The notes below the pieces were generated by a model. That model was not told the DNA's origin. It searched no databases and saw nothing but the letters and a program-made list of their open reading frames with translations. From Micromonospora sp. NBC_01813 (GTDB lineage: Bacteria > Actinomycetota > Actinomycetes > Mycobacteriales > Micromonosporaceae), in NCBI RefSeq assembly GCF_035917335.1, contig NZ_CP109067.1, forward strand, positions 4,587,001-4,651,000: a stretch of DNA of 64,000 bases. Reading direction: 5' to 3'. This document shows, in pieces, positions 60,946-64,000 of this stretch (position 1 is the stretch's first letter; each line of letters starts with the position of its first letter). A program made the position numbers and the translations under genes.

Positions 60946-62097
60946 GTGTTTGGTGCCCCTGACTACGAATTGGCCTGGCCGCGTGATCTGTTCGTGGCCG
61001 AGGCGTCCGCCCTGATCGCCAGCGGGCACGCCACCGACGAGGACAGAGTTGGGTGCCTGCTGGCGGAGGCCTTCACGAGTTCGGGGCCGTGGGACGATTT
61101 CACTGCCGCTCCAAGTCGGACTCGCTCTGCCACCTTCGACGACCCGTGGGCGGAGCCGCCTGGCGCTGCCGAGATCGAGGCCACCCGGACTCCGTCGGTA
61201 GCCAAAGATGAATTCCTCGCAACATTGATCAAGAACGCCGATACCCTGCGTGAAGCATCAACTCCACGCCCGTACTGGCCGGAGCGCCTGGCGGCACGGG
61301 CTGTCGCCCACCAGCTTGAACCGGACCTTAACGCCGCGAAACGACGCTTCGTCCAGCTCATCAACCAGTTCAGCCGGGACGGCTACCTTGAGCGTGTCTT
61401 CCCGCGCGAATGTGTTGACGGCCCGTTTGACGTGGCCGTCGACGAGTCGGCCAGGCTCCAGGAGCATCTAGGTGTGTCGAACCTTTGGCCGCTCCGCCCT
61501 GCCGAATGGGACGACGACATCTTCTACGGCCTCGTGGAGGTTTTCCACGACCTTGTTGCCCGGCCGCGGAATCGCCACTACCACAGCTGGAACCAGTGCG
61601 GCTGGCACTACTCCTCGTACGCCATCGCGCCCGCGCGGGCGCTGTACCGCCGGCGGGTCAACAAGCTGCTTGAGGTGGCGGCGATCGAGCTGCGCCTTGC
61701 GGAGGAGGGCGAGGACGCCGGGCGCTTGGTCCACGTCATCGATGACGATCGGCGTGCACTGGTGGAACAGGTCTTGCGATCACCCGACCCCAAGGCGGGC
61801 AACCAGGTTCAGCACGCCATGGCCTTATTTCGTGGCCGCACCTCGACGGTCCAAGACAAGCGGTCGGCGGTCGTCGCCCTGGCGCATGTTCTCGAGAGCC
61901 GCCGTGCATTGCTCAAGACGGAGCTGCTTCGTGGCGACGAGGGCGCGCTCTTCCACATCGCCAACGGGTTCGCTATCCGCCATGAGAGCGAGAGCCAGAA
62001 GGCAGACTACGACCCAGTGTTTCTGGACTGGGTGTTCTGGTGGTACCTGGCGACGATTGAGTTGTCGGATCGGCTGTTGGCCAGGGCAAACCAGTGA
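60946..62097 (+). CDS. Unknown protein next to ApeA-like gene
   Basis: A 383-residue protein from a GTG at 60946. No family is recognised with certainty. Recurrent patterns are PRYW-like segments, RVNKLLEVAAIELRLA and a C-terminal LFHIANGFAIRHESESQKADYDPVFLDWVFWWYLATIEL, which resembles the C-termini of uncharacterised proteins near bacterial defence genes. It converges on the HEPN gene with 25 bp between the stop codons. Two regulators lie upstream. Confidence 0.55.
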   Translation: MFGAPDYELAWPRDLFVAEASALIASGHATDEDRVGCLLAEAFTSSGPWDDFTAAPSRTRSATFDDPWAEPPGAAEIEATRTPSVAKDEFLATLIKNADTLREASTPRPYWPERLAARAVAHQLEPDLNAAKRRFVQLINQFSRDGYLERVFPRECVDGPFDVAVDESARLQEHLGVSNLWPLRPAEWDDDIFYGLVEVFHDLVARPRNRHYHSWNQCGWHYSSYAIAPARALYRRRVNKLLEVAAIELRLAEEGEDAGRLVHVIDDDRRALVEQVLRSPDPKAGNQVQHAMALFRGRTSTVQDKRSAVVALAHVLESRRALLKTELLRGDEGALFHIANGFAIRHESESQKADYDPVFLDWVFWWYLATIELSDRLLARANQ

Positions 62098-62122
62098 CGG
62101 CGCAAGCGCCGCGACGCCCTAC

Positions 62123-63592
62123 CTACGACTGAGCTCGACTACCGGCAGCCGCCTGCGCCTTCTTCTCGCGCTGCCGCACCTTCTGTGCCGCATCGAGCCG
62201 TTTGGCGGCCTCCGCAGGCCTGTCTCGGAACCGGCTAGCGGGCCTCGAGTTTGCCACCTTCGGCAGCATCGCCCGATCCATGCCGGCGTGCAGCAGCAGG
62301 CACAGCCGCATCACGTTAAACACCCCTTCGGCCAGGTAGAAGAGGTCAGGGCTGTCGTCCTCCTCGCGGTCGCCGTCCAGATGGGTGCTCTCGTTGCGGC
62401 AGGTGGAGACAACCCGGCCCCACACGACGACGTCGCCGACCAGTTGCTCGGCAACGCCATCGAGCTGGGCGGCCAGCTCCTTGAGTCGCCGGTTGAGGCT
62501 GGGGTCGTTGGCGTGTGACGTAATTCCACTGAACCAGTTGAGATGCTCTTGGGGCACCTGGGCCTTGAGTTTCTCCTTGAGCACCTGGAAGTCCTCGTCG
62601 TCCATGTACCTGCCGCCGACGGTGGTCCGGTGGAAGCCCTCGGCCGCTGAACAAACGTTGAGGAACCGGTTCGCGCCGAACATACCGTCGGCCCGCATGG
62701 TGCCCATGAAAGCAGTGATAATCTTCAATTTGGCGTAGTTGTCCAGCCACCGGGCCGCTGTCGCGATGCCGCCTATATCCTCGAATGTCGCCAGCAGTTG
62801 GTGTAGTTCCAGACACCGGTCCAGGTGGCCGCTGGTCACGCCACCGAACTGCGTGAGCAGCGTGACCTTCTGCATTGTTCCGGAGAAGGCATCCCCGGAC
62901 AGTGCCCGCTGCGGATGGTCGGATCGGTACAACTTCACTTCCTGGATGGACCCGAAGCGGTCGGCGCATAGCCCCACCAGGCTGCGCAGGCCAACGACAT
63001 CACCCATCACCTCCTGGAGCGAGGTGCGCTCGGCGTAGTGCAGCTCGAACTGCGGCCACTGCCGGATAGTGAGCTGCTCAAATTCGACATCCTCCCGCTC
63101 CCAGCGGAAGTCGAGCCGCAGCTCACCCCGGCCGAACGGGGCCGCAAACATTGGTGGACGGTCGAGTTGCACCACGAACTCACGGCGGTCCACGTCGCCG
63201 AGTGCGGTGCCGACGTCGTCAGTCAAGGCGTCCTGGCCAACCCACACCGGCAAGTCCTGCAGGCGCACGGAGACTTGGTCGAAGACGGTATCGTCTGCGG
63301 CGAAGTGACCCTCGAGCAGGATGAAATTTATGTGGTACCTCTTGGCCGACAGCCACAGACAGTCGCCCAAGGTGATCCGCACCTGGTAGCCCGTGCGGTC
63401 GACGACGCCGAAGACCCGCTCCCGAAGCCCGCCGATGTCTTCGCGCCGCCCGGTGATGCCGGTGACCGCTTTGAGGGGCTCAGTCAGAGTGAGAATGCAA
63501 CCGTCGGCAGGGTCGAAGACGAGGGTGCCGTGTACGGCGGCGGCTTCGCTGCCGGGGAACCAGAAGGTGCCGGAGAGGTTGAGGGGGTCCAC
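62123..63592 (-). CDS. ApeA-like HEPN protein, probable abortive-infection RNase
   Basis: A 489-residue protein from the GTG at 63592. The N-terminus (LSGTFWFPGSEAAAVHGTLVFDP) fits the ApeA N-terminal domain. The middle is a mixed alpha/beta segment. The C-terminal helical domain contains CRNESTH with Arg399 and His404, the R-x4-H catalytic motif of HEPN ribonucleases, in a position consistent with ApeA. The family is an anti-phage abortive-infection system. AGGAG lies 13 bases before the GTG, a slightly long spacing. The last 40 residues are basic and Ala-rich. Regulation is not apparent. Confidence 0.75.
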   Translation of the reverse strand: MDPLNLSGTFWFPGSEAAAVHGTLVFDPADGCILTLTEPLKAVTGITGRREDIGGLRERVFGVVDRTGYQVRITLGDCLWLSAKRYHINFILLEGHFAADDTVFDQVSVRLQDLPVWVGQDALTDDVGTALGDVDRREFVVQLDRPPMFAAPFGRGELRLDFRWEREDVEFEQLTIRQWPQFELHYAERTSLQEVMGDVVGLRSLVGLCADRFGSIQEVKLYRSDHPQRALSGDAFSGTMQKVTLLTQFGGVTSGHLDRCLELHQLLATFEDIGGIATAARWLDNYAKLKIITAFMGTMRADGMFGANRFLNVCSAAEGFHRTTVGGRYMDDEDFQVLKEKLKAQVPQEHLNWFSGITSHANDPSLNRRLKELAAQLDGVAEQLVGDVVVWGRVVSTCRNESTHLDGDREEDDSPDLFYLAEGVFNVMRLCLLLHAGMDRAMLPKVANSRPASRFRDRPAEAAKRLDAAQKVRQREKKAQAAAGSRAQS

Positions 63593-63680
63593 GGGTCGTT
63601 GTCGCTCCTGGATCGATGGCCAGCGGCTACATGAGCGCGTACCTGACTCTGTAGCAGAACCCGTACGCCGACAGGTGTCC

Positions 63681-63900
63681 GGGGTGGTGCCTGCCGTTCC
63701 ATCCATCGTGGATCGGCTCGTCGCGTTGGAGAAGGCCGCCGCGGAGCGGGATGCCCGGATCGCGGCGCTGGATGCAAAGAACGCCGAGTTGCGGCGTCGG
63801 TCGGGTCAGACGCCGTGGACTCGAATCTACCGTCGTCGGCGCAGGGGTTGGACCTCGGGTGGGCGGCGCGGTCGATTCTTGCGGGAGATCGACTTGGTTC
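63681..63900 (+). pseudogene. IS66-like transposase N-terminal remnant
   Basis: The plus strand reads VPSIVDRLVALEKAAAERDARIAALDAKNAELRRR, a coiled coil of the kind at the start of IS66 transposases. A shift of frame near 63820 then gives LPSSAQGLDLGW, recalling the SSLPPSS region. The 5' end and remaining length are unclear, so this is a fragment. Confidence 0.45.
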
Positions 63901-63918
63901 CGCGCCGCCCAGATCAGG

Positions 63919-64000
63919 TTACTGGTCGTTGTTGATGGCGATGTGGCCGTCGCGCTGGCGCAGGACGATCTGTTCGTCGTGGACGAGGGTCGCGTCGTCT
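63919..64000 (-). CDS. C-terminal end of an unknown protein (continues past window)
   Basis: An open minus-strand frame from the window edge ends TLVHDEQIVLRQRDGHIAINNDQ at a TAA (63919-63921). Only 26 residues are visible, so identity cannot be judged. Confidence 0.3.
   Translation of the reverse strand, partial: DDATLVHDEQIVLRQRDGHIAINNDQ

Overview
The window is GC-rich actinobacterial DNA. Its class A penicillin-binding protein with a PASTA domain, YqeY protein, actinomycete integrative element (int, xis, prim-pol, TraB-type translocase, GntR repressor) and Tad pilus locus suggest a filamentous actinomycete. Micromonosporaceae is my best inference; no marker here proves the genus. From about 6 kb onward the window is almost entirely accessory DNA.

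Layout. (1) 1-6.05 kb is chromosomal backbone: the end of a PASTA penicillin-binding protein, a secreted esterase, a GatB/YqeY protein, a metallophosphoesterase and tRNA-Pro(CGG). (2) 6.08-20.46 kb is element A, a complete actinomycete integrative and conjugative element (AICE) in the 3' end of the tRNA-Pro gene. It is bounded by 45-bp identical direct repeats (attL 6083-6127, attR 20412-20456). It carries a tyrosine integrase with an unusual internal LacI-type helix-turn-helix, an excisionase, an iteron-rich putative replication origin, a helicase-like ATPase and a prim-pol primase, a chain of tiny overlapping genes, a TraB/FtsK translocase, Spd-like membrane proteins, one cargo methyltransferase and a GntR/UTRA repressor. 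Palindromes of the form TGnGTATACnCA lie before both the repressor gene and the main operon. (3) From 20.6 kb a second integrase, excisionase and methyltransferase pair begin element B, which directly abuts attR of A. It continues with a TTGAACA repeat array, a sigma-like regulator, a VirB4/VirD4-type conjugation operon (25.8-35.9 kb) and a run of small accessory genes (36.3-43.4 kb). No third copy of the tRNA-Pro repeat was seen, so the right end of B is not defined.

(4) 43.5-47.6 kb is a lower-GC patch with a decayed DUF6907-like gene and two unusual genes: a membrane/coiled-coil protein and an 831-residue protein with a PD-(D/E)xK nuclease signature. (5) 47.7-59.3 kb is a minus-strand operon for a Tad/Flp pilus: lipoprotein, secreted protein, CpaB, TadZ, TadA, TadB, TadC, pilin, TadE/TadG proteins, a LysM-BTAD membrane protein and a DUF2637 protein. 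(6) 59.6-64 kb holds two winged-helix regulators, an IS701-like remnant, an unknown 383-residue protein, a convergent ApeA-like HEPN protein (probable abortive-infection RNase) and an IS66-like remnant at the edge.

How it works together. Element A should excise and integrate with Int/Xis, replicate from the iterons with the primase and helicase, and transfer double-stranded DNA through TraB under GntR control. Element B encodes a mechanistically different transfer machine with pilin, VirB6-like, PrgI-like, VirB4 and VirD4 parts and a cell-wall hydrolase. The methyltransferases, nuclease-like protein and HEPN protein are candidate protection or defence cargo.
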